From: Poindextera sp035294785
GTDB taxonomy: Bacteria; Pseudomonadota; Alphaproteobacteria; Caulobacterales; Caulobacteraceae
NCBI GenBank assembly: GCA_035294785.1
Contig: DATGKF010000091.1
Location: forward strand, 4,780 to 68,779
Direction of reading: 5' to 3'
DNA: 64,000 bases
Shown in pieces: positions 7,055 to 15,336 of this stretch. Within the stretch, counting starts at the first letter, position 1, and every line of letters starts with the position of its first letter. The translations under genes were made by a program, and so were the position numbers. The notes below the pieces were generated by a model. That model was not told where the DNA came from. It saw nothing but the letters and a program-made list of their open reading frames with translations, and ran no database searches.

Positions 7055-8236
7055 ATGGCGCATGAGGGTGGGCGCTTCGTAACGGCGTTTTGGCGAAGGC
7101 GCGCGCCGATTGCGCTCGTCGCGTGCCTCGCCGCAATTCCGCTGCTCTTGCTGGCGCCTCAATCCTGGCCGCAGGGCGCGGAGCCGACGCCGCCGGCCCC
7201 GACCATCAACGACTATCTCATCTACGACGGGCCCAACACCGGCGAGATCCCGCCGCCCGACTGCATCGAAATCGCGCCCATGGTGAAGAAGGGCTCGGCC
7301 GAAGCCGGGTCGTGGACCACAGTGGGGGAAAGCATCTGGGACTCGATCCTGGCGCGCACCGGAATCATCCCCGGGCAGACCCGTCCGGCGACCCTCAGCC
7401 CGCGCGAAGGGTACGCCGGCGCGCCGGGATTCATCGAGAACATCGCCCAGTCGATGGTGCTGAACGCGGATGTCTATGACGAAACCACCAAGGAGCCCGT
7501 CCAGACCAGCCGGCGCATGTCGTTCGGCTACTTCGTCCGCATACGGCAGACGATCGGCGGCAAGCCGGTCATGCGCGAGTTCTTCCTCTTGATGAGCTAC
7601 GACCTGATCGACCAGGGCAAGCCGGACGGCAATCCGGCCGCCTTCGAGGTGTTCGTGTTCCAGATGCCGGTTCCGGGTACGGTCGGCGTCGGCGACCCGA
7701 ATGCGCTCATCAACCTGCAGAACGGCCTGGCGGTGACCGGTCCTGGCCAGCTGTTGGGCTCGGTGCCGACCAACATCGCGCTCGCCAACAACTACAAGGA
7801 GGACGAGGTCCCGCCGAACACGCCGGTGACCATTGGGACCGACCCCGACGAGCCCGGCAAGGGCTGCTTCATGTGCCACGCCAATCGGACCAAAACGACC
7901 CCCAACTCAACCGGCCCCTTCCCCTGGCGCGCCACAGACGCCGTGTACCGTTCGAGCCTCTCCAGCCACCTCGCCCAGGGCGGCGTCAACTGCCCGCCGC
8001 CGACCAGCGCCGCGGTGCTGCAAGGCGGCGTACTGCAAGGCAACGTGCTGCAAGGCGGCGTGCTCGGCGGCGACGGCGGCAACAGTCTCGGCGTCACCGC
8101 GCCGACTCCGAACCGGCCCAACCGCACGGGCGACAGCGGCGCCCCGCCGGCTGGCGAGCCCGGTCATCCCGCCAATCAGCCCGGTCACCCGAGCGCACCG
8201 CCCGGTCAGCCGTCCAAGGCCGGCGACCAGCCCTAG
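7055..8236 (+). CDS. Secreted protein with one haem c motif and Pro/Gly-rich tail
   Basis: A 393-residue exported protein. A membrane/signal segment (PIALVACLAAIPLLLLAP) lies at about residues 17-34. The body contains DYLIYDGPNTGEIPPPDC and a single haem-binding CxxCH (CFMCH) at about 272-276, so it may bind one haem covalently in the periplasm. The C-terminal region has three tandem copies of VLQGG/N and then a Pro/Gly/His tail (GEPGHPANQPGHPSAPPG). It ends at an amber stop lying in the same frame as, and one codon before, the start of the TonB-dependent receptor. I do not recognise the family. It may work with the receptor, for example in capturing a metal or organic ligand. Confidence 0.7.
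   Translation: MAHEGGRFVTAFWRRRAPIALVACLAAIPLLLLAPQSWPQGAEPTPPAPTINDYLIYDGPNTGEIPPPDCIEIAPMVKKGSAEAGSWTTVGESIWDSILARTGIIPGQTRPATLSPREGYAGAPGFIENIAQSMVLNADVYDETTKEPVQTSRRMSFGYFVRIRQTIGGKPVMREFFLLMSYDLIDQGKPDGNPAAFEVFVFQMPVPGTVGVGDPNALINLQNGLAVTGPGQLLGSVPTNIALANNYKEDEVPPNTPVTIGTDPDEPGKGCFMCHANRTKTTPNSTGPFPWRATDAVYRSSLSSHLAQGGVNCPPPTSAAVLQGGVLQGNVLQGGVLGGDGGNSLGVTAPTPNRPNRTGDSGAPPAGEPGHPANQPGHPSAPPGQPSKAGDQP
8015..8071 (+). repeat. 15-bp tandem repeat coding VLQGG
   Basis: Three full units of a 15-base repeat (GTGCTGCAAGGCGGC and close variants) at 8015-8059 plus a partial fourth unit (GTGCTCGGCGGC). They encode VLQGG-VLQGN-VLQGG-VLGG in the secreted haem-motif protein. Near-identical codons suggest recent slippage expansion, so copy number may vary between strains. 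Confidence 0.85.
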
Positions 8237-8239
8237 CCC

Positions 8240-10234
8240 ATGCCCGCCGACCAGCCCGCGCCGCCGCCGGCGGTGGTTGAGGTGCGCGCCGCGCGCCTGC
8301 CGCCGGCCGCCGGCGATGCGGCCTTCTCCATCGTGCGCATCGACCGGGCCACGATGGCCGCCAGCGCGCGCCTTGACGAAGCGCTGAGCGCCGCGCCGGG
8401 CGTCTCCCTTTTTCGCCGCACCTCCAGCCTGGGCGCGAACCCGACCACCCAGGGGGTCTCGCTGCGCGGCATCGCCGGCTCGGGCGCGAGCCGGGCGCTG
8501 GTGACGCTGGACGGCGTCCCGCAGAACGACCCGTTCGGCGGCTGGGTGATCTGGACCGGGCTGCCGCCGGAAACGGTTTCGGCGGCGAGCCTGGTGCGCG
8601 GCGCGGGCGCGGGGCCTTACGGCGCGGGCGCGCTGACCGGCGTCGTCGCGCTGGAGCAGCCGGCGGCCATCGCGGGCGGGATCGCCGGCGAGGTCGAAGG
8701 CGGCGACCGCGGCTATGGCCGGGCGACGGCGATCGGCGAGATCGACGCGGGCGCCGCGCGCCTCTTCCTCGACGGCTCGGCCGAGCACAGCGACGGCTGG
8801 ATCCCGGTCCGCCAGGGCCGCGGCGCGGCCGACCGGCCGCTTACGCTGAGCGACTGGAGCCTCGCCGAGCGGGCGGAAGTCGCCGCCGGGCCGCTGCTGG
8901 TCTCCGAGCGCGTGGCCGCGTTCGAGGAGGATCGCGGCGCCGGGACGGTGCTGGCCGGCTCGAGCGCGCGCGGCGCGCAGGCGAGCCTCACCATCGTCCG
9001 CCCGCCGGACGCCGGCGTCTTCGGCTGGCGGCTGCAGGGCTGGGTCGAAGCCTCGAATCTCGCCAACAGCACCGCTTCGGTGGCGGCGAACCGGAACACC
9101 GCGACGCTGGCCAATTTCCAGTACGCGACGCCGGCGACCGGTTTCGGCGTCAACGCGGCGCTGCGCCGGCAGACGGGCGGCTTCAGCTGGGAGATCGGCG
9201 CCGACTTGCGCGACTTCAGCGGCGAGAGCCGCGAGCACCTGTTCACCTTGGGAACGGCAACGGGCGCGCGCGTCTCCGGCGGCGGCGAATGGGTGGCCGG
9301 CGTCTATGCCGAGGCGAGCCGCACGTTCGGGCCCTGGCTCGCCACCGGCGGCGTGCGGCTGGACGCCTGGCGAGACTATGCCTCGAGCCTGGTGCAGACC
9401 GGGACCACGGCCGTGAACCAGCACCCGGCCGATCGCGGCGGGACCGTACCCACCGGGCGCGTCGGCCTGCGCCGCGACTTCGCCGACGGGCTCTATCTGC
9501 GCACGGCGGCTTACGCCGGCTTTCGCCCGGCGACGCTGAACGAGCTGCACCGCAGTTTTCGCGTCGGGAACGACATCACCGAGGCCAATCCGGCGCTGGC
9601 GCCCGAGCGGCTCTACGGCGCCGAGGCGGGCGTCGGCGGCGCGCGGGGGCCGCTGGCCTGGGACGCCGACGTGTTCGCAAACCAGCTCGCCGACGCGGTG
9701 ACCAACGTCACCATCGGCCACGGGCCGAAGACCTTCCCGATCGTGGGCTTCGTGCCGGCCGGCGGGACGCTCTTTCAGCGCGAGAACGCCGGCGACGTGA
9801 ACGCCTATGGCCTCGAAGCCGAGGCGAGCTGGGCGGCCGGCGATGCGGTCTCGCTCCGCGCCGCCGTCTCCTGGACCCACGCCCGCGTCGACGGCGGGAG
9901 GCAATCCCCGCAGCTCACCGGCCTTCGGCCGGCCGAGACGCCCGAGCTGACCGCGACCGCCGGCGCCGTCTGGCGGCCCGCCGCGCCGCTCACCCTGACG
10001 GCGGCCGTCCGCTACGAGAGCCAGCGCTTCGACGACGACCAGAACACCCGCCCGATCGCCGCCGCGGTGGGCGTCGACGCCCGCGCCGATTGGCGCTTGC
10101 GCGGCCCGCTCAGCGCCTTCATCGCCGTCGACAACCTCTTCGACGCCCCCATCCAGACCGGCCGCAGCGCCGCGGGCGTCGTCACCTACGACGCGCCGCG
10201 GATGGTGCGCGTGGGGCTGACGGTGCGGCGCTGA
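8240..10234 (+). CDS. TonB-dependent outer-membrane receptor lacking a signal peptide
   Basis: A 664-residue protein with the TonB receptor plan. The plug domain is at about residues 35-145 (LDEALSAAPGVSLFRR, PTTQGVSLRGIAGSG, DGVPQNDPFGGWV, GAGAGPYGAGALTGVV). The C-terminal 22-strand-type barrel ends with a typical TonB-receptor final segment (YDAPRMVRVGLTVRR), though without the terminal aromatic. No signal peptide is present: the protein begins MPADQPAPPPAVVEV. The frame is closed by the TAG of the preceding gene one codon upstream, and the Pro-rich character continues across that stop. As written, the receptor could not reach the outer membrane. The substrate is unknown. Confidence 0.85.
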   Translation: MPADQPAPPPAVVEVRAARLPPAAGDAAFSIVRIDRATMAASARLDEALSAAPGVSLFRRTSSLGANPTTQGVSLRGIAGSGASRALVTLDGVPQNDPFGGWVIWTGLPPETVSAASLVRGAGAGPYGAGALTGVVALEQPAAIAGGIAGEVEGGDRGYGRATAIGEIDAGAARLFLDGSAEHSDGWIPVRQGRGAADRPLTLSDWSLAERAEVAAGPLLVSERVAAFEEDRGAGTVLAGSSARGAQASLTIVRPPDAGVFGWRLQGWVEASNLANSTASVAANRNTATLANFQYATPATGFGVNAALRRQTGGFSWEIGADLRDFSGESREHLFTLGTATGARVSGGGEWVAGVYAEASRTFGPWLATGGVRLDAWRDYASSLVQTGTTAVNQHPADRGGTVPTGRVGLRRDFADGLYLRTAAYAGFRPATLNELHRSFRVGNDITEANPALAPERLYGAEAGVGGARGPLAWDADVFANQLADAVTNVTIGHGPKTFPIVGFVPAGGTLFQRENAGDVNAYGLEAEASWAAGDAVSLRAAVSWTHARVDGGRQSPQLTGLRPAETPELTATAGAVWRPAAPLTLTAAVRYESQRFDDDQNTRPIAAAVGVDARADWRLRGPLSAFIAVDNLFDAPIQTGRSAAGVVTYDAPRMVRVGLTVRR

Positions 10235-10361
10235 GCGTCCTCGGCGCGCCGTCGGCGAACGATTTCGCACCCGGCTCAGCTTGCAGTTTGCGGCCAGCGC
10301 AGGCATGTCCCGCCGCCGGGCGGGGCAGGCACAACGGCGGGGGCCGGAGCGATGCCATTCG

Positions 10362-10964
10362 ATGAAGGTCGCAAGACGAACGTTCCTGACCCTAGCGGCT
10401 GGCGCCGGCGTGACCGCGGCAGGCGGCGTGAGCATGGCGGCCGCCTTCGCGGCGCCGCCAATCCCAGTGCCGGCGATTCCGCTGCTCTTCCCCGCCGAGC
10501 TGCCGACAGCTGACGTCCGGCGGGCGTTCGTCCACAACCTGCACACCGGCGAGACGCTGAACGCCGTCTATTGGGAGTCCGGCCGCTATGTGCCCGACGC
10601 CCTGGCCGAGGCCAAGCGGGTGATGCGCGACTGGCGCAACGGCCAGGAGCACGCGATGGACCCGCGCCTGTTCGACCTCTTACACGCCATCCAGTCGCGG
10701 CTGGAGGTGAACCGGCCGATGCAGCTGGTCAGCGGCTATCGTTCGCCCGCCACCAATCGCATGCTCTGCGCCGAGAGCGGCGAGGTCGCCGCCCACAGCC
10801 AGCACCTGCTCGGCAAGGCCTCCGACATCCGCATCGAGGGCGTCGGGCTGGCGACGCTGCACCGCGCCGCCCTGAGCCTGCGGGCCGGCGGCGTCGGCTT
10901 CTACCCGCAATCGGACTTCGTCCACGTCGACGTAGGCCCGGTCCGCCAGTGGGCGGGGACGTAA
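10362..10964 (+). CDS. Tat-exported DUF882/M15-type peptidoglycan peptidase
   Basis: A 200-residue protein with an N-terminal twin-arginine signal (VARRTFLTLAAGAG) and a C-terminal peptidase_M15A/DUF882 domain of the YcbK kind. The zinc-site residues are in SGYRSPATN (substrate loop), HSQHLLGKASDIR (H and D ligands) and DFVHVDVG (final HxD). Such proteins are predicted to cut or bind peptidoglycan peptides in the periplasm. The start at 10362 (MKVARRTFLT) is chosen because it places the RR motif at the N-terminus. It follows the TonB receptor by 127 bases on the same strand. Confidence 0.85.
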   Translation: MKVARRTFLTLAAGAGVTAAGGVSMAAAFAAPPIPVPAIPLLFPAELPTADVRRAFVHNLHTGETLNAVYWESGRYVPDALAEAKRVMRDWRNGQEHAMDPRLFDLLHAIQSRLEVNRPMQLVSGYRSPATNRMLCAESGEVAAHSQHLLGKASDIRIEGVGLATLHRAALSLRAGGVGFYPQSDFVHVDVGPVRQWAGT

Positions 10965-11016
10965 GGCGGACCCGACCGCACGCCTCAGCTCGCGGCCCTC
11001 GCCCCCGCCAGCATCG

Positions 11017-11388
11017 CTACCGCGTGACGACGATTTTGCCGACCATCTGCGGGTGCAGGCCGCAGTGGTAGGGGTAGACCCCCGGCGTGGTGAAGGTGAA
11101 GCTGTAGCTGTCGCCGGTGTCGAGCGGGGCCGAGCGGAAGGCCTTGTTGTCCGCCACGACGCTGTGAGCGTCGTCATCGTTGTTGGTCCAGGTCACCGAG
11201 GATCCGGCGGGCACCGTGGTCACCCCCGGGCTGAAGGCGAACATCGAGATCTTGACGTTGGTTTTCATCGCCGCGGCCTCGGCCGCCGCGTCCCGGGGGT
11301 TGGGGGCGATGGGAGCGGCGGCCAAGAGCATCGCCAGAGCGGCGATTGCGGCGACGGGGCGAACGGAAACGGCTGAGTTGGCGTGCAT
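11017..11388 (-). CDS. Cupredoxin (amicyanin/pseudoazurin-like blue copper protein)
   Basis: A 123-residue exported protein with a signal sequence (AIAALAMLLAAAPIA) and a cupredoxin domain. The type 1 copper ligands are visible: His in DDAHSVV at about residue 75, then Cys, His and Met in YHCGLHPQMVG near the C-terminus. It likely shuttles electrons or carries copper in the periplasm. It lies 17 bases downstream of the metallophosphoesterase gene on the same strand, so they probably form an operon. Confidence 0.9.
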   Translation of the reverse strand: MHANSAVSVRPVAAIAALAMLLAAAPIAPNPRDAAAEAAAMKTNVKISMFAFSPGVTTVPAGSSVTWTNNDDDAHSVVADNKAFRSAPLDTGDSYSFTFTTPGVYPYHCGLHPQMVGKIVVTR

Positions 11389-11405
11389 CGAAGGGTTCCG
11401 TTGGT

Positions 11406-12356
11406 TCAGGCGAGGGTCTGGTCGACGAGCGTGAGCGGCCCATGGCCGTGCACGCGGTCGATCTGGCGCACGCCGAGCACGCCGCGCAGCTGATCGGCCG
11501 CGACCTTCAGCGGTCCGGGCGAGGCGCCCGGCGTGCCGGCGGCCGCCTGCGGATAGGCTGTCGAACGGGCGGTGTGGAAGGTGATGGCGCCCTCGGTCTT
11601 GGTGATCACCTGGTGGATGTGGCCGTTGAGCACGGTCACCGAGCCGAAGCGGCGCAACGGGGCCAGCGCCGGCTGTGCGTCCACCGTTCCCCAGCCCCAG
11701 GGGACATAGGCGTCGAAGAGCGGCATGTGGGCGTAGACCACGATCGGCGTCGAGGCCGACAGATGCGCGACGTCCTTGGCGAGCCAGGCGGTCTGCTCGG
11801 CCCCCAGCCGGCCCTGGCCGTCGGGGTTCAGGCCGATGGTGTTGACCAGGCCGATGAAGTGGACGCCGGCGACGTCGTAACTACGCCAGCCCTTGCCGCC
11901 CACGGTCTCCTTGCCATAGCGCTGGAGGAACAGCGTGCCGTTCCCCTCATCCAGCGTGTCGTGTTCGCCGGGCGTGTAGAAGATCGGAACGTTCAGGTCC
12001 TTCAGCATCTGGTCGGCGGTGTCGAACTCGTCGGCCTTCGACAGGTGAGTGATGTCGCCCGTGTGAATCGCGAAGGCCGGCCTCACCGGCAGCGCCTTGA
12101 TCTTGGCGATGGCCGCCTTCATCGTCCCCAGCGTGTCGGGGTTGGCCGCCTTGTCGAAGCCGATGTGGGTGTCGCTGATCTGCACGAAGTCGAGGGTCCC
12201 GCTCGTGCGCGGCGCCGCCTCGGCCCCGCCGGCGAGCACCGACGACGCCACGCCGCCGCTGATCGTCCAGAGCACGCCGGCGCCAGCCCAGCTCATGCAC
12301 TTCATCGCATCGCGGCGACCCGGATCAGCCGGCGTGGAATTGTCTCGTCTCGTCAT
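11406..12356 (-). CDS. Exported metallophosphoesterase
   Basis: A 316-residue calcineurin-like phosphoesterase. Metal-binding motifs in order are QISDTHIG, HTGDITH, PGEHD (in place of GNHD/E), VVYAHMPLF and NGHIHQV. The N-terminus (MTRRDNSTPADPGRRDAMKCMSW) precedes a hydrophobic stretch and an AGGAEA-like cleavage site, so it is probably exported, perhaps by Tat. The ATG at 12356 is chosen because upstream residues look like translated leader. The substrate is unknown. The downstream partner is the cupredoxin gene. Confidence 0.85.
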   Translation of the reverse strand: MTRRDNSTPADPGRRDAMKCMSWAGAGVLWTISGGVASSVLAGGAEAAPRTSGTLDFVQISDTHIGFDKAANPDTLGTMKAAIAKIKALPVRPAFAIHTGDITHLSKADEFDTADQMLKDLNVPIFYTPGEHDTLDEGNGTLFLQRYGKETVGGKGWRSYDVAGVHFIGLVNTIGLNPDGQGRLGAEQTAWLAKDVAHLSASTPIVVYAHMPLFDAYVPWGWGTVDAQPALAPLRRFGSVTVLNGHIHQVITKTEGAITFHTARSTAYPQAAAGTPGASPGPLKVAADQLRGVLGVRQIDRVHGHGPLTLVDQTLA

Positions 12357-12547
12357 CTGAGCCTCGTCAGCGTTGGTTCCTGCCGACGTAGACGGGCGAT
12401 GGCGCCGTTCTATTCCCCCCCACCGGGCGATTTTCTCGGGCGCTGGCCAAGGGGAAGAGATCGAGCGCGGTCCGTTAGAACGCCTGAGGACGGCGCCAAC
12501 GGACACTCGCTGGCGGCCGTCAGCGCCCGCGACTAAGGTCTCGCGCC

Positions 12548-13486
12548 ATGGACGACAGACCAGAGGGGAAGGACCGGCGTTTCGGCCCGGTCGTGATCGA
12601 GGCGGCGCTGAACGGCGGGACGCCGAAGGCGAGAAACCCGCACGTGCCGAAGGCGCCGAGCGAGATCGCCGAGGACGCCCTCGCCTGCCTCGACGCCGGC
12701 GCGGCGATCATCCACACGCACATCGACGATCTCAGCACGACCGGCGAGACCGCGGCGGAGCGTTATCTCGAAGGCTGGCGACCGATCCTCGCCGCGCGCC
12801 CCGACGTGATCCTCTGCTCGACCGTCGCGACCGGCGCCACGCCCCAGGAGCGCTTCGCCCACTACCGTCCGCTCGCCGCCGAGGGCATGCGCATGGGGTC
12901 GCTCGATCCAGGGTCGGTGAACCTCGGAACCCAGGGCGACGACGGCCTGCCTGGGCGGCGGGGATTCGTCTACACCAACAGTTACAGTGACATAGCCTAT
13001 CTCGTGGCGCTGCATGACGAGACGCATCTCGGCCCGTCGATCGCCGTCTACGAGCCCGGCTTCCTGCGCACGGTGCTGGCCTATGACCGCGCGGGTCGCC
13101 TGCCGCGCGGCGCGCTGGTCAAACTGTATTTCGGCGGCGCCTACAATTTCCTCGACGGCCGACGCGGCGACGTCACGTTCGGCCTGCCGCCGACGGCGAC
13201 GGCGCTCGCTGCCTATCTCGAGATGATGCAGGGCTGCGACCTTCCGTGGTCAGTGGCGGTCCTGGGCGGCGATGTCGCCGCGGTTGGTCTGGCCCGCACG
13301 GCGATCGAGCGAGGCGGCCATGTGCGCGTCGGCCTCGAGGACTTCGGCGGTGAGCGGCGCCCGGCGAACGCGGAGCTGGTCGCCGAAGTCGCCGCGATCG
13401 CGGCCCAGTGCGGCCGGCCCGTCGCAACGCCAGGCCAGGCGGCGGAGATCCTCCGGCTGCCGACGCCTGCCCTGGGTCGCGGCTAA
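12548..13486 (+). CDS. BKACE family (DUF849) 3-keto acid cleavage enzyme
   Basis: A 312-residue TIM-barrel protein of the 3-keto-5-aminohexanoate cleavage family. These zinc enzymes condense a beta-keto acid with acetyl-CoA to give acetoacetate and a new CoA ester. Family features are EAALNGGTPKA near the start, the zinc-binding HTHIDD at about residues 56-61, GSVNLGTQ, and HVRVGLEDF near the C-terminus. The keto-acid specificity cannot be read from the sequence. It overlaps the convergent HNH gene by four bases at their stops. Confidence 0.88.
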   Translation: MDDRPEGKDRRFGPVVIEAALNGGTPKARNPHVPKAPSEIAEDALACLDAGAAIIHTHIDDLSTTGETAAERYLEGWRPILAARPDVILCSTVATGATPQERFAHYRPLAAEGMRMGSLDPGSVNLGTQGDDGLPGRRGFVYTNSYSDIAYLVALHDETHLGPSIAVYEPGFLRTVLAYDRAGRLPRGALVKLYFGGAYNFLDGRRGDVTFGLPPTATALAAYLEMMQGCDLPWSVAVLGGDVAAVGLARTAIERGGHVRVGLEDFGGERRPANAELVAEVAAIAAQCGRPVATPGQAAEILRLPTPALGRG

Positions 13487-14043
13487 GCCTCGAGTTCGAT
13501 GTCCCAGTAGAGGTAGTCGAGCCAGCTTTCGTGCAGGTGGTTGGGCGGGAAGCGGCGGCCGTGATCCTGGAGCTCGAACATGTTCGGGCGGTGCGGGCGG
13601 CGGCGGGGCTGCATGTGCGCTTCGGCCGGCGTGCGGCCGCCCTTGCTCAGGTTGCAGCGGGCGCAGGCGGTGACGATGTTCTCCCAGGTGGTGCGCCCGC
13701 CGCGCGAGCGCGGGATGAGGTGGTCGAAAGTCAGGTCCTCGCCGGAGCCGCAGTACTGGCAGGCGAAGGCGTCGCGCAGGAAGAGGTTGAAGCGCGTGAA
13801 CGCCGGCGGGCGGTCCTGGACGATGTATTGCTTGAGCGAGACGACGCTGGGCAGCCGCATCTCGAACGAGGGCGAATGCACCACCTGGTCGTAGGTGGAG
13901 ACGACGTCGACGCGGTCCAAAAAGACAGCCTTGATCACCTCCTGCCAGGGCCAGAGCGACAGGGGGTAGTAGGAGAGCGGCCGATAGTCCGCGTTCAGAA
14001 CCAGCGCCGGCCAGCCCGAGGGCGGGCGCTTAAGCACCTGCAT
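13483..14043 (-). CDS. HNH endonuclease family protein
   Basis: A 186-residue protein with the alphaproteobacterial HNH core: ALVLNADYRPLSYYPL near the start, the zinc knuckle CQYCG and later CARC, and the catalytic stretch DHLIPRSRGG between them with WENIVTAC. It belongs to a widespread core-genome HNH group of unknown cellular role, not a homing or phage nuclease. I prefer the ATG at 14043 because conserved sequence begins just after it; the frame stays open to an ATG at 14193 that would add 50 residues of basic, low-complexity sequence. Confidence 0.88.
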   Translation of the reverse strand: MQVLKRPPSGWPALVLNADYRPLSYYPLSLWPWQEVIKAVFLDRVDVVSTYDQVVHSPSFEMRLPSVVSLKQYIVQDRPPAFTRFNLFLRDAFACQYCGSGEDLTFDHLIPRSRGGRTTWENIVTACARCNLSKGGRTPAEAHMQPRRRPHRPNMFELQDHGRRFPPNHLHESWLDYLYWDIELEA

Positions 14044-14321
14044 GGCTGCACCGGCGCGCGCCGCGTGCTTGGGCGGGCGAGACGTGACGACTGAAGACGG
14101 CGCTCCTTCCACGCTGGCGCTTTCACTGATGGACCGAGCTTCTAGCGAGCCCGCACGGCGCCGACCATAGGGATGATTCCGCGACACCTCCATGTCGGCG
14201 GCGCGCTGGCGGCTGATTTTGGAAGGGATGTGGCCCGCGGCGCGGGGGCCTGGGGCGGGGCCGGCGAAATGGCCGGCGGAACAGGTTGAATGCGGATGCG
14301 TCGAATAAGAGGATCAGGCGT

Positions 14322-14352
14322 TTGAGGGAAGCGTGGGCTGCGCTTCCCTCAA
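14322..14352. terminator. Perfect 12-bp hairpin, possible terminator
   Basis: TTGAGGGAAGCG at 14322-14333 pairs perfectly with CGCTTCCCTCAA at 14341-14352 around a 7-base loop. A short T-run (CCCTTTTCT) follows on the plus strand, starting at 14355. It lies about 40 bases beyond the stop of the small minus-strand gene at 14391 and probably ends its transcript, although the T-run is on the other side. It also separates the HNH gene from that small gene. Confidence 0.6.
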
Positions 14353-14390
14353 GGCCCTTTTCTCCCCATCAGGCGAAGACCTGCCGGGGA

Positions 14391-14498
14391 CTAAGCGCCG
14401 ACGAGGGCGAGCGCCCCGCCGGTGGCCAGGCCCATGGCCAGGAGGAAGATGCCGCCGGTGGCGTCGGCGAAGCGTTGGATAAACGTGGTGAGAGACAT
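14391..14498 (-). CDS. 35-residue membrane protein
   Basis: A short reading frame coding a protein that begins MSLTTFIQRFADATGG, followed by a single hydrophobic helix (residues about 17-35) ending ALALVGA. A good ribosome-binding site (AAGGA, eight bases before the ATG) supports translation. The codons are GC-rich at third positions like neighbouring genes. It is transcribed away from the TetR gene at 14707, sharing a 208-base AT-rich intergenic region, so it is the obvious candidate for that regulator's target. Its function is unknown; a membrane-stress or transporter-accessory peptide is possible. Confidence 0.65.
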   Translation of the reverse strand: MSLTTFIQRFADATGGIFLLAMGLATGGALALVGA

Positions 14499-14706
14499 GA
14501 TCGTCGTCCTTAAGTCTGGTGTGTCTGGTTTTCGTCCCCCGGCAGAGCCGGCGATCGGCCCACCCGGTTTGGCGGAGCCCCCGAAGGCGAGCCGCTTTTC
14601 CGATGTGGACGATGCTTAGATAGCACCTATTTAAACGGCGTCAAGATCAATCTTTACATTGTTAGAATTATCTCATAGGGTCTCAGGAAAACTAAGGGTG
14701 GAAACG
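14499..14706. promoter_or_regulatory. Divergent regulatory region of small membrane protein and TetR gene
   Basis: These 208 bases separate two divergent start codons. The right half, about 14615-14700, is strikingly AT-rich for this genome (for example GATCAATCTTTACATTGTTA), as expected for promoters and a TetR operator. I could not define a single operator palindrome with confidence. A ribosome-binding site (AAGGGTGG) precedes the TetR start. Confidence 0.5.
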
Positions 14707-15336
14707 ATGACGACGACCCATGCGGCGCTCGCGGCCGCCAAGCCCTATCACCATGGCGACCTGCGCCGGGCCCTGCTCGAAGCGGCGGAGGCGATCCTGG
14801 AGCGCGAGGGTCCGGTCGGTTTGTCCCTGCGCGCCGTGGCGCGCGAGGCGGGCGTCAGCCCGGCGGCGCCCTATCACCACTTCAAGGACAAGGACGAGCT
14901 GCTGCTGGCCGTTGGCAGGAACGGCTTCGCGCGCCTGAAACAGGCGCTGGCCGAGGCGGCGCTGTCGACCGACGACAAGGCGGCCCGCCTGCCGGCGATC
15001 GGCCTCGCCTATGTCGAGTTCGCCCAGGCGCATCCGGCGACCTACGAGGTGATGTACAGCTGCGCGCGGCGCGTCGACGCCATGCCCGACCACGACGACG
15101 AAGCGGCCAACGGCTTCAGCCTGGTCAAGGACGCGATCAGCGAGTCGGCCGGCGGCCAGATGAGCGACATCGACGTCAACCTCGCCGCGATCGCCGCCTG
15201 GTGCGCCGTGCACGGCCTGGCGGAAATGCGCGGCTTTGCCGAATTCGAGTCCCTGAAAGAGGCTCTGGGCGGCGAGGAAGCCTTCCTGCGCGGCGTCCTC
15301 GGCCACTTCTTCGTCGCCAGGTCGCGCCACCACTGA
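14707..15336 (+). CDS. TetR/AcrR family transcriptional regulator
   Basis: A 209-residue repressor-type protein. The DNA-binding helix-turn-helix is at about residues 14-62 (HHGDLRRALLEAAEAIL, LSLRAVAREAGVS, APYHHFKDKDELL). The C-terminal ligand-binding region is of the TetR_C_33/WHG kind (HPATYEVMYS; AAIAAWCAVHGLAEM). Ligand unknown. It is divergent from the 35-residue membrane protein and its stop abuts the gluQRS gene. The ATG at 14707 has a good ribosome-binding site. Confidence 0.9.
   Translation: MTTTHAALAAAKPYHHGDLRRALLEAAEAILEREGPVGLSLRAVAREAGVSPAAPYHHFKDKDELLLAVGRNGFARLKQALAEAALSTDDKAARLPAIGLAYVEFAQAHPATYEVMYSCARRVDAMPDHDDEAANGFSLVKDAISESAGGQMSDIDVNLAAIAAWCAVHGLAEMRGFAEFESLKEALGGEEAFLRGVLGHFFVARSRHH

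Noticed and set aside
8015..8071. CRISPR-like or regulatory DNA repeat
   Set aside because: The units are contiguous, 15 bases long and in frame, so they are a coding tandem repeat without spacers.
7907..10546. An 879-residue open frame on the minus strand opposite the TonB receptor
   Set aside because: It is Arg/Gly/Ala-rich with no domain and mirrors codon bias of the plus-strand receptor; long antisense frames are expected at this GC content.
14277..14302. GGAAC-N16-CGTC resembling an EcfG promoter on the plus strand
   Set aside because: The -10 is CGTC instead of CGTT, and the only thing downstream is a hairpin within about 25 bases, with no gene.
14286..14513. A 75-residue plus-strand frame between the HNH and TetR genes
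   Set aside because: It runs through the perfect hairpin and opposite the better supported 35-residue gene, has no good ribosome-binding site, and its residues look random.
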